NCBI RefSeq assembly: GCF_964340395.1
Contig: NC_135555.1
Coordinates: 5,189,001 to 5,253,000, forward strand
Direction: 5' to 3'
Source: Glandiceps talaboti
Taxonomy: Eukaryota > Hemichordata > Enteropneusta > Spengelidae
DNA length: 64,000 nt
Positions 51,001 to 63,000 of the stretch are shown piece by piece. Position 1 is the stretch's first letter, and every line of letters begins with the position of its first letter. Below the pieces are notes generated by a model that was not told the DNA's origin, searched no databases, and was given only the letters and a program-made list of their open reading frames with translations. Both the position numbers and the translations under genes were made by a program.

Positions 51001-54000
51001 TACAGTGGTGGGGAAACCAGTTGTAGTAGTAACAGCAGGCTGTGATGTTTCAGCTGGAGTTGTTGTTGTCAAAACTGTTGTTGCACTAGGTGTTGTTGGC
51101 AAAGCAGTGGTTACATTCAATGTAGTCAGTTCCGTCTGTGTGGTAGTTGGTATAGTGGAAGCTGTAAGAGTGGCTGGTGTTGTTGCTGCTTCTGTGGTTG
51201 TTTCCAAGACTGTTGTGGGACTAGTAGTTGTGAGAGAAGATGTTGTCAATTCCTCCTCTGTAGTAGTTGGCACACTAGTAGTTGTTAGTATTGGTGCAGA
51301 TGTCTCCAATTCTGTTGTTGTTGTTGCAGTAACAGTTGTTAGGCTTGGAGTTGTTGGTAAAGCAGAAGTTGTGGCCTCTTCTGTTGTTGTTGTTGTTGCC
51401 AGGACTGTTGTCTTAGAAGGTGTTGTCGGTACAGTAGTTGTGAAATTGAATGTTGTGAACTCCGTTTCTATAGTGGTGGGCAAACCAGTTGTAGTAGTAA
51501 CAGCAGGTTGTGATGTTTCAGCTGGAGTTGTTGTTGTCAAAACTGTTGTTGCACTAGGTGTTGTTGGCAAAGCAGTGGTTACATTCAAGGTAGTCAGTTC
51601 CGTCTGTGTGGTAGTTGGTATAGTGGAAGCTGTAAGAGTGGCTGGTGTTGTTGCTGCTTCTGTGGTTGTTTCCAAGACTGTTGTGGGACTAGTAGTTGTG
51701 AGAGAAGATGTTGTCAATTCCTCCTCTGTAGTAGTTGGCACACTAGTAGTTGTTAGTGTTGGTGCAGATGTCTCCAATTCTGTTGTTGTTGTTGCAGTAA
51801 CAGTTGTTAGGCTTGGAGTTGTTGGTAAAGCAGAAGTTGTGGCCTCTTCTGTTGTTGTTGTTGCCAGGACTGTTGTCATAGAAGGTGTTGTCGGTACAGT
51901 AGTTGTGAAATTGAATGTTGTGAACTCCGTTTCTACAGTGGTTGGCAAACCAGTTGTAGTAGTAACAGCAGGTTGTGATGTTTCAGCTGGAGTTGTTGTT
52001 GTCAAAACTGTTGTTGCACTAGGTGTTGTTGGCAAAGCAGTGGTTACATTCAAGGTAGTCAGTTCCGTCTGTGTGGTAGTTGGTAGAGTGGAAGCTGTAA
52101 GAGTGGATGGTGTTGTTGCTGCTTCTGTGGTTGTTTCCAAGACTGTTGTGGGACTAGTAGTTGTGAGAGAAGATGTTGTCAATTCCTCCTCTGTAGTAGT
52201 TGGCACACTAGTAGTTGTTAGTGTTGGTGCAGATGTCTCCAATTCTGTTGTTGTTGTTGCAGTAACAGTTGTTAGGCTTGGAGTTGTTGGTAAAGCAGAA
52301 GTTGTGGCCTCTTCTGTTGTTGTTGTTGCCAAGACTGTTGTCTTAGAAGGTGTTGTCGGTACAGTAGTTGTGAAATTGAATGTTGTGAACTCCGTTTCTA
52401 TAGTGGTGGGCAAAACAGTTGTAGTAGTAACAGCAGGTTGTGATGTTTCAGCTGGAGTTGTTGTTGTCAAAACTGTTGTTGCACTAGGTGTTGTTGGCAA
52501 AGCAGTGGTTACATTCAAGGTAGTCAGTTCCGTCTGTGTGGTAGTTGGTATAGTGGAAGTTGTAAGAGTGGCTGGTGTTGTTGCTGCTTCTGTGGTTGTT
52601 TCCAAGACTGTTGTGGGACTAGTAGTTGTGAGAGAAGATGTTGTCAATTCCTCCTCTGTAGTAGTTGGCACACTAGTAGTTGTTAGTGTTGGTGCAGATG
52701 TCTCCAATTCTGTTGTTGTTGTTGCAGTAACAGTTGTTAGGCTTGGAGTTGTTGGTAAAGCAGAAGTTGTGGCCTCTTCTGTTGTTGTTGTTGCCAGGAC
52801 TGTTGTCTTAGAAGGTGTTGTCGGTACAGTAGTTGTGAAATTGAATGTTGTGAACTCCGTTTCTATAGTGGTGGGCAAACAAGTTGTAGTAGTAACAGCA
52901 GGTTGTGATGTTTCAGCTGGAGTTGTTGTTGTCAAAACTGTTGTTGCACTAGGTGTTGTTGGCAAAGCAGTGGTTACATTCAAGGTAGTCAGTTCCGTCT
53001 GTGTGGTAGTTGGTATAGTGGAAGCTGTAAGAGTGGCTGGTGTTGTTGCTGCTTCTGTGGTTGTTTCCAAGACTGTTGTTGGACTAGTAGTTGTGAGAGA
53101 AGATGTTGTCAATTCCTCCTCTGTAGTAGTTGGCACACTAGTAGTTGTTAGTGTTGGTGCAGACGTCTCCAATTCTGTTGTTGTTGTTGCAGTAATAGTT
53201 GTTAGGCTTGGAGTTGTTGGAAAAGCAGAAGTTGTGGCCTCTTCTGTTGTTGTTGTTGTTGCTAAGATTGTTGTCTTAGAAGGTGTTGTCGGTACAGTAG
53301 TTGTGAAATTGAATGTTGTGAACTCCGTTTCTACAGTGGTGGGGAAACCAGTTGTAGTAGTAACAGCAGGCTGTGATGTTTCAGCTGGAGTTGTTGTTGT
53401 CAAAACTGTTGTTGCACTAGGTGTTGTTGGCAAAGCAGTGGTTACATTCAATGTAGTCAGTTCCGTCTGTGTGGTAGTTGGTATAGTGGAAGCTGTAAGA
53501 GTGGCTGGTGTTGTTGCTGCTTCTGTGGTTGTTTCCAAGACTGTTGTGGGACTAGTAGTTGTGAGAGAAGATGTTGTCAATTCCTCCTCTGTAGTAGTTG
53601 GCACACTAGTAGTTGTTAGTATTGGTGCAGATGTCTCCAATTCTGTTGTTGTTGTTGCAGTAACAGTTGTTAGGCTTGGAGTTGTTGGTAAAGCAGAAGT
53701 TGTGGCCTCTTCTGTTGTTGTTGTTGTTGCCAGGACTGTTGTCTTAGAAGGTGTTGTCGGTACAGTAGTTGTGAAATTGAATGTTGTGAACTCCGTTTCT
53801 ATAGTGGTGGGCAAACCAGTTGTAGTAGTAACAGCAGGTTGTGATGTTTCAGCTGGAGTTGTTGTTGTCAAAACTGTTGTTGCACTAGGTGTTGTTGGCA
53901 AAGCAGTGGTTACATTCAAGGTAGTCAGTTCCGTCTGTGTGGTAGTTGGTATAGTGGAAGCTGTAAGAGTGGCTGGTGTTGTTGCTGCTTCTGTGGTTGT

Positions 54001-57000
54001 TTCCAAGACTGTTGTGGGACTAGTAGTTGTGAGAGAAGATGTTGTCAATTCCTCCTCTGTAGTAGTTGGCACACTAGTAGTTGTTAGTGTTGGTGCAGAT
54101 GTCTCCAATTCTGTTGTTGTTGTTGCAGTAACAGTTGTTAGGCTTGGAGTTGTTGGTAAAGCAGAAGTTGTGGCCTCTTCTGTTGTTGTTGTTGCCAGGA
54201 CTGTTGTCATAGAAGGTGTTGTCGGTACAGTAGTTGTGAAATTGAATGTTGTGAACTCCGTTTCTACAGTGGTTGGCAAACCAGTTGTAGTAGTAACAGC
54301 AGGTTGTGATGTTTCAGCTGGAGTTGTTGTTGTCAAAACTGTTGTTGCACTAGGTGTTGTTGGCAAAGCAGTGGTTACATTCAAGGTAGTCAGTTCCGTC
54401 TGTGTGGTAGTTGGTAGAGTGGAAGCTGTAAGAGTGGATGGTGTTGTTGCTGCTTCTGTGGTTGTTTCCAAGACTGTTGTGGGACTAGTAGTTGTGAGAG
54501 AAGATGTTGTCAATTCCTCCTCTGTAGTAGTTGGCACACTAGTAGTTGTTAGTGTTGGTGCAGATGTCTCCAATTCTGTTGTTGTTGTTGCAGTAACAGT
54601 TGTTAGGCTTGGAGTTGTTGGTAAAGCAGAAGTTGTGGCCTCTTCTGTTGTTGTTGTTGCCAAGACTGTTGTCTTAGAAGGTGTTGTCGGTACAGTAGTT
54701 GTGAAATTGAATGTTGTGAACTCCGTTTCTATAGTGGTGGGCAAAACAGTTGTAGTAGTAACAGCAGGTTGTGATGTTTCAGCTGGAGTTGTTGTTGTCA
54801 AAACTGTTGTTGCACTAGGTGTTGTTGGCAAAGCAGTGGTTACATTCAAGGTAGTCAGTTCCGTCTGTGTGGTAGTTGGTATAGTGGAAGTTGTAAGAGT
54901 GGCTGGTGTTGTTGCTGCTTCTGTGGTTGTTTCCAAGACTGTTGTGGGACTAGTAGTTGTGAGAGAAGATGTTGTCAATTCCTCCTCTGTAGTAGTTGGC
55001 ACACTAGTAGTTGTTAGTGTTGGTGCAGATGTCTCCAATTCTGTTGTTGTTGTTGCAGTAACAGTTGTTAGGCTTGGAGTTGTTGGTAAAGCAGAAGTTG
55101 TGGCCTCTTCTGTTGTTGTTGTTGCCAGGACTGTTGTCTTAGAAGGTGTTGTCGGTACAGTAGTTGTGAAATTGAATGTTGTGAACTCCGTTTCTATAGT
55201 GGTGGGCAAACAAGTTGTAGTAGTAACAGCAGGTTGTGATGTTTCAGCTGGAGTTGTTGTTGTCAAAACTGTTGTTGCACTAGGTGTTGTTGGCAAAGCA
55301 GTGGTTACATTCAAGGTAGTCAGTTCCGTCTGTGTGGTAGTTGGTATAGTGGAAGCTGTAAGAGTGGCTGGTGTTGTTGCTGCTTCTGTGGTTGTTTCCA
55401 AGACTGTTGTTGGACTAGTAGTTGTGAGAGAAGATGTTGTCAATTCCTCCTCTGTAGTAGTTGGCACACTAGTAGTTGTTAGTGTTGGTGCAGACGTCTC
55501 CAATTCTGTTGTTGTTGTTGCAGTAATAGTTGTTAGGCTTGGAGTTGTTGGAAAAGCAGAAGTTGTGGCCTCTTCTGTTGTTGTTGTTGTTGCTAAGATT
55601 GTTGTCTTAGAAGGTGTTGTCGGTACAGTAGTTGTGAAATTGAATGTTGTGAACTCCGTTTCTACAGTGGTGGGGAAACCAGTTGTAGTAGTAACAGCAG
55701 GCTGTGATGTTTCAGCTGGAGTTGTTGTTGTCAAAACTGTTGTTGCACTAGGTGTTGTTGGCAAAGCAGTGGTTACATTCAATGTAGTCAGTTCCGTCTG
55801 TGTGGTAGTTGGTATAGTGGAAGCTGTAAGAGTGGCTGGTGTTGTTGCTGCTTCTGTGGTTGTTTCCAAGACTGTTGTGGGACTAGTAGTTGTGAGAGAA
55901 GATGTTGTCAATTCCTCCTCTGTAGTAGTTGGCACACTAGTAGTTGTTAGTGTTGGTGCAGATGTCTCCAATTCTGTTGTTGTTGTTGCAGTAACAGTTG
56001 TTAGGCTTGGAGTTGTTGGTAAAGCAGAAGTTGTGGCCTCTTCTGTTGTTGTTGTTGCCAGGACTGTTGTCTTAGAAGGTGTTGTCGGTACAGTAGTTGT
56101 GAAATTGAATGTTGTGAACTCCGTTTCTATAGTGGTGGGCAAACCAGTTGTAGTAGTAACAGCAGGTTGTGATGTTTCAGCTGGAGTTGTTGTTGTCAAA
56201 ACTGTTGTTGCACTAGGTGTTGTTGGCAAAGCAGTGGTTACATTCAAGGTAGTCAGTTCCGTCTGTGTGGTAGTTGGTATAGTGGAAGCTGTAAGAGTGG
56301 CTGGTGTTGTTGCTGCTTCTGTGGTTGTTTCCAAGACTGTTGTGGGACTAGTAGTTGTGAGAGAAGATGTTGTCAATTCCTCCTCTGTAGTAGTTGGCAT
56401 ACTAGTAGTTGTTAGTGTTGGTGTAGACGTCTCCAATTCTGTTGTTGTTGTTGCAGTAACAGTTGTTAGGCTTGGAGTTGTTGGAAAAGCAGAAGTTGTG
56501 GCCTCTTCTGTTGTTGTTGTTGTTGTTGTTGCCAAGATTGTTGTCTTAGAAGGTGTTGTCGGTACAGTAGTTGTGAAATTGAATGTTGTGAACTCCGTTT
56601 CTACAGTGGTGGGGAAACCAGTTGTAGTAGTAACAGCAGGCTGTGATGTTTCAGCTGGAGTTGTTGTTGTCAAAACTGTTGTTGCACTAGGTGTTGTTGG
56701 CAAAGCAGTGGTTACATTCAAGGTAGTCAGTTCTGTCTGTGTGGTAGTTGGTATAGTGGAAGCTGTAAGAGTGGCTGGTGTTGTTGCTGCTTCTGTGGTT
56801 GTTTCCAAGACTGTTGTTGGACTAGTAGTTGTGAGAGAAGATGTTGTCAATTCCTCCTCTGTAGTAGTTGGCACACTAGTAGTTGTTAGTGTTGGTGCAG
56901 ATGTCTCCAATTCTGTTGTTGTTGTTGTTGCAGTAACAGTTGTTAGGCTTGGAGTTGTTGGTAAAGCAGAAGTTGTGGCCTCTTCTGTTGTTGTTGTTGC

Positions 57001-60000
57001 CAGGACTGTTGTCTTAGAAGGTGTTGTCGGTACAGTAGTTGTGAAATTGAATGTTGTGAACTCCGTTTCTATAGTGGTGGGCAAACCAGTTGTAGTAGTA
57101 ACAGCAGGTTGTGATGTTTCAGCTGGAGTTGTTGTTGTCAAAACTGTTGTTGCACTAGGTGTTGTTGGCAAAGCAGTGGTTACATTCAAGGTAGTCAGTT
57201 CCGTCTGTGTGATAGTTGGTATAGTGGAAGTTGTAAGAGTGGCTGGTGTTGTTGCTGCTTCTGTGGTTGTTTCCAAGACTGTTGTGGGACTAGTAGTTGT
57301 GAGAGAAGATGTTGTCAATTCCTCCTCTGTAGTAGTTGGCACACTAGTAGTTGTTAGTATTGGTGCAGATGTCTCCAATTCTGTTGTTGTTGTTGTAGTA
57401 ACAGTTGTAAGGCTTGGAGTTGTTGGTAAAGTAGAAGTTGTGGCCTCTTCTGTTGTTGTTGTTGCCAGGACTGTTGTCATAGAAGGTGTTGTCGGTACAG
57501 TAGTTGTGAAATTGAATGTTGTGAACTCCGTTTCTACAGTGGTTGGCAAACCAGTTGTAGTAGTAACAGCAGGTTGTGATGTTTCAGCTGGAGTTGTTGT
57601 TGTCAAAACTGTTGTTGCACTAGGTGTTGTTGGCAAAGCAGTGGTTACATTCAAGGTAGTCAGTTCCGTCTGTGTGGTAGTTGGTATAGTGGAAGCTGTA
57701 AGAGTGGATGGTGTTGTTGCTGCTTCTGTGGTTGTTTCCAAGACTGTTGTGGGACTAGTAGTTGTGAGAGAAGATGTTGTCAATTCCTCCTCTGTAGTAG
57801 TTGGCACACTAGTAGTTGTTAGTGTTGGTGCAGATGTCTCCAATTCTGTTGTTGTTGTTGCAGTAACAGTTGTTAGGCTTGGAGTTGTTGGTAAAGCAGA
57901 AGTTGTGGCCTCTTCTGTTGTTGTTGTTGCCAAGACTGTTGTCTTAGAAGGTGTTGTCGGTACAGTAGTTGTGAAATTGAATGTTGTGAACTCCGTTTCT
58001 ATAGTGGTGGGCAAAACAGTTGTAGTAGTAACAGCAGGTTGTGATGTTTCAGCTGGAGTTGTTGTTGTCAAAACTGTTGTTGCACTAGGTGTTGTTGGCA
58101 AAGCAGTGGTTACATTCAAGGTAGTCAGTTCCGTCTGTGTGGTAGTTGGTATAGTGGAAGTTGTAAGAGTGGCTGGTGTTGTTGCTGCTTCTGTGGTTGT
58201 TTCCAAGACTGTTGTGGGACTAGTAGTTGTGAGAGAAGATGTTGTCAATTCCTCCTCTGTAGTAGTTGGCACACTAGTAGTTGTTAGTATTGGTGCAGAT
58301 GTCTCCAATTCTGTTGTTGTTGTTGCAGTAACAGTTGTAAGGCTTGGAGTTGTTGGTAAAGCAGAAGTTGTGGCCTCTTCTGTTGTTGTTGTTGCCAGGA
58401 CTGTTGTCATAGAAGGTGTTGTCGGTACAGTAGTTGTGAAATTGAATGTTGTGAACTCCGTTTCTACAGTGGTTGGCAAACCAGTTGTAGTAGTAACAGC
58501 AGGTTGTGATGTTTCAGCTGGAGTTGTTGTTGTCAAAACTGTTGTTGCACTAGGTGTTGTTGGCAAAGCAGTGGTTACATTCAAGGTAGTCAGTTCCGTC
58601 TGTGTGGTAGTTGGTATAGTGGAAGCTGTAAGAGTGGATGGTGTTGTTGCTGCTTCTGTGGTTGTTTCCAAGACTGTTGTGGGACTAGTAGTTGTGAGAG
58701 AAGATGTTGTCAATTCCTCCTCTGTAGTAGTTGGCACACTAGTAGTTGTTAGTGTTGGTGCAGATGTCTCCAATTCTGTTGTTGTTGTTGCAGTAACAGT
58801 TGTTAGGCTTGGAGTTGTTGGTAAAGCAGAAGTTGTGGCCTCTTCTGTTGTTGTTGTTGCCAAGACTGTTGTCTTAGAAGGTGTTGTCGGTACAGTAGTT
58901 GTGAAATTGAATGTTGTGAACTCCGTTTCTATAGTGGTGGGCAAAACAGTTGTAGTAGTAACAGCAGGTTGTGATGTTTCAGCTGGAGTTGTTGTTGTCA
59001 AAACTGTTGTTGCACTAGGTGTTGTTGGCAAAGCAGTGGTTACATTCAAGGTAGTCAGTTCCGTCTGTGTGGTAGTTGGTATAGTGGAAGTTGTAAGAGT
59101 GGCTGGTGTTGTTGCTGCTTCTGTGGTTGTTTCCAAGACTGTTGTGGGACTAGTAGTTGTGAGAGAAGATGTTGTCAATTCCTCCTCTGTAGTAGTTGGC
59201 ACACTAGTAGTTGTTAGTGTTGGTGCAGACGTCTCCAATTCTGTTGTTGTTGTTGCAGTAACAGTTGTTAGGCTTGGAGTTGTTGGAAAAGCAGAAGTTG
59301 TGATCTCTTCTGTTGTTGTTGTTGTTGCCAAGATTGTTGTCTCAGAAGGTGTTGTCGGTACAGTAGTTGTGAAATTGAATGTTGTGAACTCCGTTTCTAC
59401 AGTGGTGGGGAAACCAGTTATAGTAGTAACAGCAGGCTGTGATATTTCAGCTGGAGTTGTTGTTGTCAAAACTGTTGTTGCACTAGGTGTTGTTGGCAAA
59501 GCAGTGGTTACATTCAAGGTAGTCAGTTCCGTCTGTGTGGTAGTTGGTATAGTGGAAGCTGTAAGAGTGGCTGGTGTTGTTGCTGCTTCTGTGGTTGTTT
59601 CCAAGACTGTTGTGGGACTAGTAGTTGTGAGAGAAGATGTTGTCAATTCCTCCTCTGTAGTAGTTGGCACACTAGTAGTTGTTAGTGTTGGTGCAGACGT
59701 CTCCAATTCTGTTGTTGTTGTTGCAGTAACAGTTGTTAGGCTTGGAGTTGTTGGAAAAGCAGAAGTTGTGGCCTCTTCTGTTGTTGTTGTTGTTGCCAAG
59801 ATTGTTGTCTTAGAAGGTGTTGTCGGTACAGTAGTTGTGAAATTGAATGCTGTGAACTCCGTTTCTACAGTGGTGGGGAAACCAGTTGTAGTAGTAACAG
59901 CAGGCTGTGATGTTTCAGCTGGAGTTGTTGTTGTCAAAACTGTTGTTGCACTAGGTGTTGTTGGCAAAGCAGTGGTTACATTCAATGTAGTCAGTTCTGT

Positions 60001-63000
60001 CTGTGTGGTAGTTGGTATAGTGGAAGCTGTAAGAGTGGCTGGTGTTGTTGCTGCTTCTGTGGTTGTTTCCAAGACTGTTGTGGGACTAGTAGTTGTGAGA
60101 GAAGATGTTGTCAATTCCTCCTCTGTAGTAGTTGGCACACTAGTAGTTGTTAGTGTTGGTGCAGATGTCTCCAATTCTGTTGTTGTTGTTGCAGTAACAG
60201 TTGTTAGGCTTGGAGTTGTTGGTAAAGCAGAAGTTGTGGCCTCTTCTGTTGTTGTTGCCAGGACTGTTGTCTTAGAAGGTGTTGTCGGTACAGTAGTTGT
60301 GAAATTGAATGTTGTGAACTCCGTTTCTATAGTGGTGGGCAAACCAGTTGTAGTAGTAACAGCAGGTTGTGATGTTTCAGCTGGAGTTGTTGTTGTCAAA
60401 ACTGTTGTTGCACTAGGTGTTGTTGGCAAAGCAGTGGTTACATTCAAGGTAGTCAGTTCCGTCTGTGTGGTAGTTGGTATAGTGGAAGCTGTAAGAGTGG
60501 CTGGTGTTGTTGCTGCTTCTGTGGTTGTTTCCAAGACTGTTGTGGGACTAGTAGTTGTGAGAGAAGATGTTGTCAATTCCTCCTCTGTAGTAGTTGGCAC
60601 ACTAGTAGTTGTTAGTGTTGGTGCAGACGTCTCCATTTCTGTTGTTGTTGTTGCAGTAACAGTTGTTAGGCTTGGAGTTGTTGGAAAAGCAGAAGTTGTG
60701 GCCTCTTCTGTTGTTGTTGTTGTTGCCAAGATTGTTGTCTTAGAAGGTGTTGTCGGTACAGTAGTTGTGAAATTGAATGTTGTGAACTCCGTTTCTACAG
60801 TGGTGGGGAAACCAGTTGTAGTAGTAACAGCTGGCTGTGATGTTTCAGCTGGAGTTGTTGTTGTCAAAACTGTTGTTGCACTAGGTGTTGTTGGCAAAGC
60901 AGTGGTTACATTCAAGGTAGTCAGTTCCGTCTGTGTGGTAGTTGGTATAGTGGAAGCTGTAAGAGTGGCTGGTGTTGTTGCTGCTTCTGTGGTTGTTTCC
61001 AAGACTGTTGTGGGACTAGTAGTTGTGAGAGAAGATGTTGTCAATTCCTCCTCTGTAGTAGTTGGCACACTAGTAGTTGTTAGTGTTGGTGCAGACGTCT
61101 CCAATTCTGTTGTTGTTGTTGCAGTAACAGTTGTTAGGCTTGGAGTTGTTGGAAAAGCAGAAGTTGTGATCTCTTCTGTTGTTGTTGTTGTTGCCAAGAT
61201 TGTTGTCTCAGAAGGTGTTGTCGGTACAGTAGTTGTGAAATTGAATGTTGTGAACTCCGTTTCTACAGTGGTGGGGAAACCAGTTATAGTAGTAACAGCA
61301 GGCTGTGATATTTCAGCTGGAGTTGTTGTTGTCAAAACTGTTGTTGCACTAGGTGTTGTTGGCAAAGCAGTGGTTACATTCAAGGTAGTCAGTTCCGTCT
61401 GTGTGGTAGTTGGTATAGTGGAAGCTGTAAGAGTGGCTGGTATTGTTGCTGCTTCTGTGGTTGTTTCCAAGACTGTTGTGGGACTAGTAGTTGTGAGAGA
61501 AGATGTTGTCAATTCCTCCTCTGTAGTAGTTGGCACACTAGTAGTTGTTAGTGTTGGTGCAGACGTCTCCAATTCTGTTGTTGTTGTTGCAGTAACAGTT
61601 GTTAGGCTTGGAGTTGTTGGAAAAGCAGAAGTTGTGGCCTCTTCTGTTGTTGTTGTTGTTGCCAAGATTGTTGTCTTAGAAGGTGTTGTCGGTACAGTAG
61701 TTGTGAAATTGAATGTTGTGAACTCCGTTTCTACAGTGGTGGGGAAACCAGTTGTAGTAGTAACAGCAGGCTGTGATGTTTCAGCTGGAGTTGTTGTTGT
61801 CAAAACTGTTGTTGCACTAGGTGTTGTTGGCAAAGCAGTGGTTACATTCAATGTAGTCAGTTCTGTGTGTGTGGTAGTTGGTATAGTGGAAGCTGTAAGA
61901 GTGGCTGGTGTTGTTGCTGCTTCTGTGGTTGTTTCCAAGACTGTTGTGGGACTAGTAGTTGTGAGAGAAGATGTTGTCAATTCCTCCTCTGTAGTAGTTG
62001 GCACACTAGTAGTTGTTAGTGTTGGTGCAGATGTCTCCAATTCTGTTGTTGTTGTTGCAGTAACAGTTGTTAGGCTTGGAGTTGTTGGTAAAGCAGAAGT
62101 TGTGGCCTCTTCTGTTGTTGTTGCCAGGACTGTTGTCTTAGAAGGTGTTGTCGGTACAGTAGTTGTGAAATTGAATGTTGTGAACTCCGTTTCTATAGTG
62201 GTGGGCAAACCAGTTGTAGTAGTAACAGCAGGTTGTGATGTTTCAGCTGGAGTTGTTGTTGTCAAAACTGTTGTTGCACTAGGTGTTGTTGGCAAAGCAG
62301 TGGTTACATTCAAGGTAGTCAGTTCCGTCTGTGTGGTAGTTGGTATAGTGGAAGCTGTAAGAGTGGCTGGTGTTGTTGCTGCTTCTGTGGTTGTTTCCAA
62401 GACTGTTGTGGGACTAGTAGTTGTGAGAGAAGATGTTGTCAATTCCTCCTCTGTAGTAGTTGGCACACTAGTAGTTGTTAGTGTTGGTGCAGACGTCTCC
62501 ATTTCTGTTGTTGTTGTTGCAGTAACAGTTGTTAGGCTTGGAGTTGTTGGAAAAGCAGAAGTTGTGGCCTCTTCTGTTGTTGTTGTTGTTGCCAAGATTG
62601 TTGTCTTAGAAGGTGTTGTCGGTACAGTAGTTGTGAAATTGAATGTTGTGAACTCCGTTTCTACAGTGGTGGGGAAACCAGTTGTAGTAGTAACAGCTGG
62701 CTGTGATGTTTCAGCTGGAGTTGTTGTTGTCAAAACTGTTGTTGCACTAGGTGTTGTTGGCAAAGCAGTGGTTACATTCAAGGTAGTCAGTTCCGTCTGT
62801 GTGGTAGTTGGTATAGTGGAAGCTGTAAGAGTGGCTGGTGTTGTTGCTGCTTCTGTGGTTGTTTCCAAGACTGTTGTGGGACTAGTAGTTGTGAGAGAAG
62901 ATGTTGTCAATTCCTCCTCTGTAGTAGTTGGCACACTAGTAGTTGTTAGTGTTGGTGCAGACGTCTCCATTTCTGTTGTTGTTGTTGCAGTAACAGTTGT

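Larger units (their letters stand above)
46970..53490 (-). repeat. 7-unit duplication, period 3,261 bp
   Basis: About 46,970-50,230 matches 50,231-53,490. Markers 3,261 bp apart: 'gtgtctgg' (47,441/50,702; Ala to Asp), 'gtggatgg' (48,842/52,103), and anchors 47,907/51,168. It starts after 'ggaagttgtaag' at 46,968, which is not present at 50,229. It overlaps the 2,331-bp periodicity, so the two events are nested. Confidence 0.75.
46044..56294 (-). repeat. 5-unit cassette (2,331 bp) region with reshuffled copies
   Basis: A five-unit cassette can be followed by marker variants: unit with 'gtcatagaagg'; unit beginning 'gtggatgg' with 'gcaaaacag'; plain unit; unit with 'gcagacgtc', 'ggaaaagc' and 'ggggaaacc'; unit with 'agtattggtgc' and a longer poly-Thr tract. 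Complete cassettes start at 46,044, 51,636 and, up to the fourth unit, at 48,375 and 53,967. Units 108-111 (49,770-51,635) are a four-unit version lacking the 'gcaaaacag' unit. An exact 2,331-bp tandem pair is 51,168-53,498 and 53,499-55,829, sharing 'ggtagagtgg' (52,083/54,414), a Cys codon (52,879/55,210) and 'agtaatagtt' (53,191/55,522). Confidence 0.8.
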
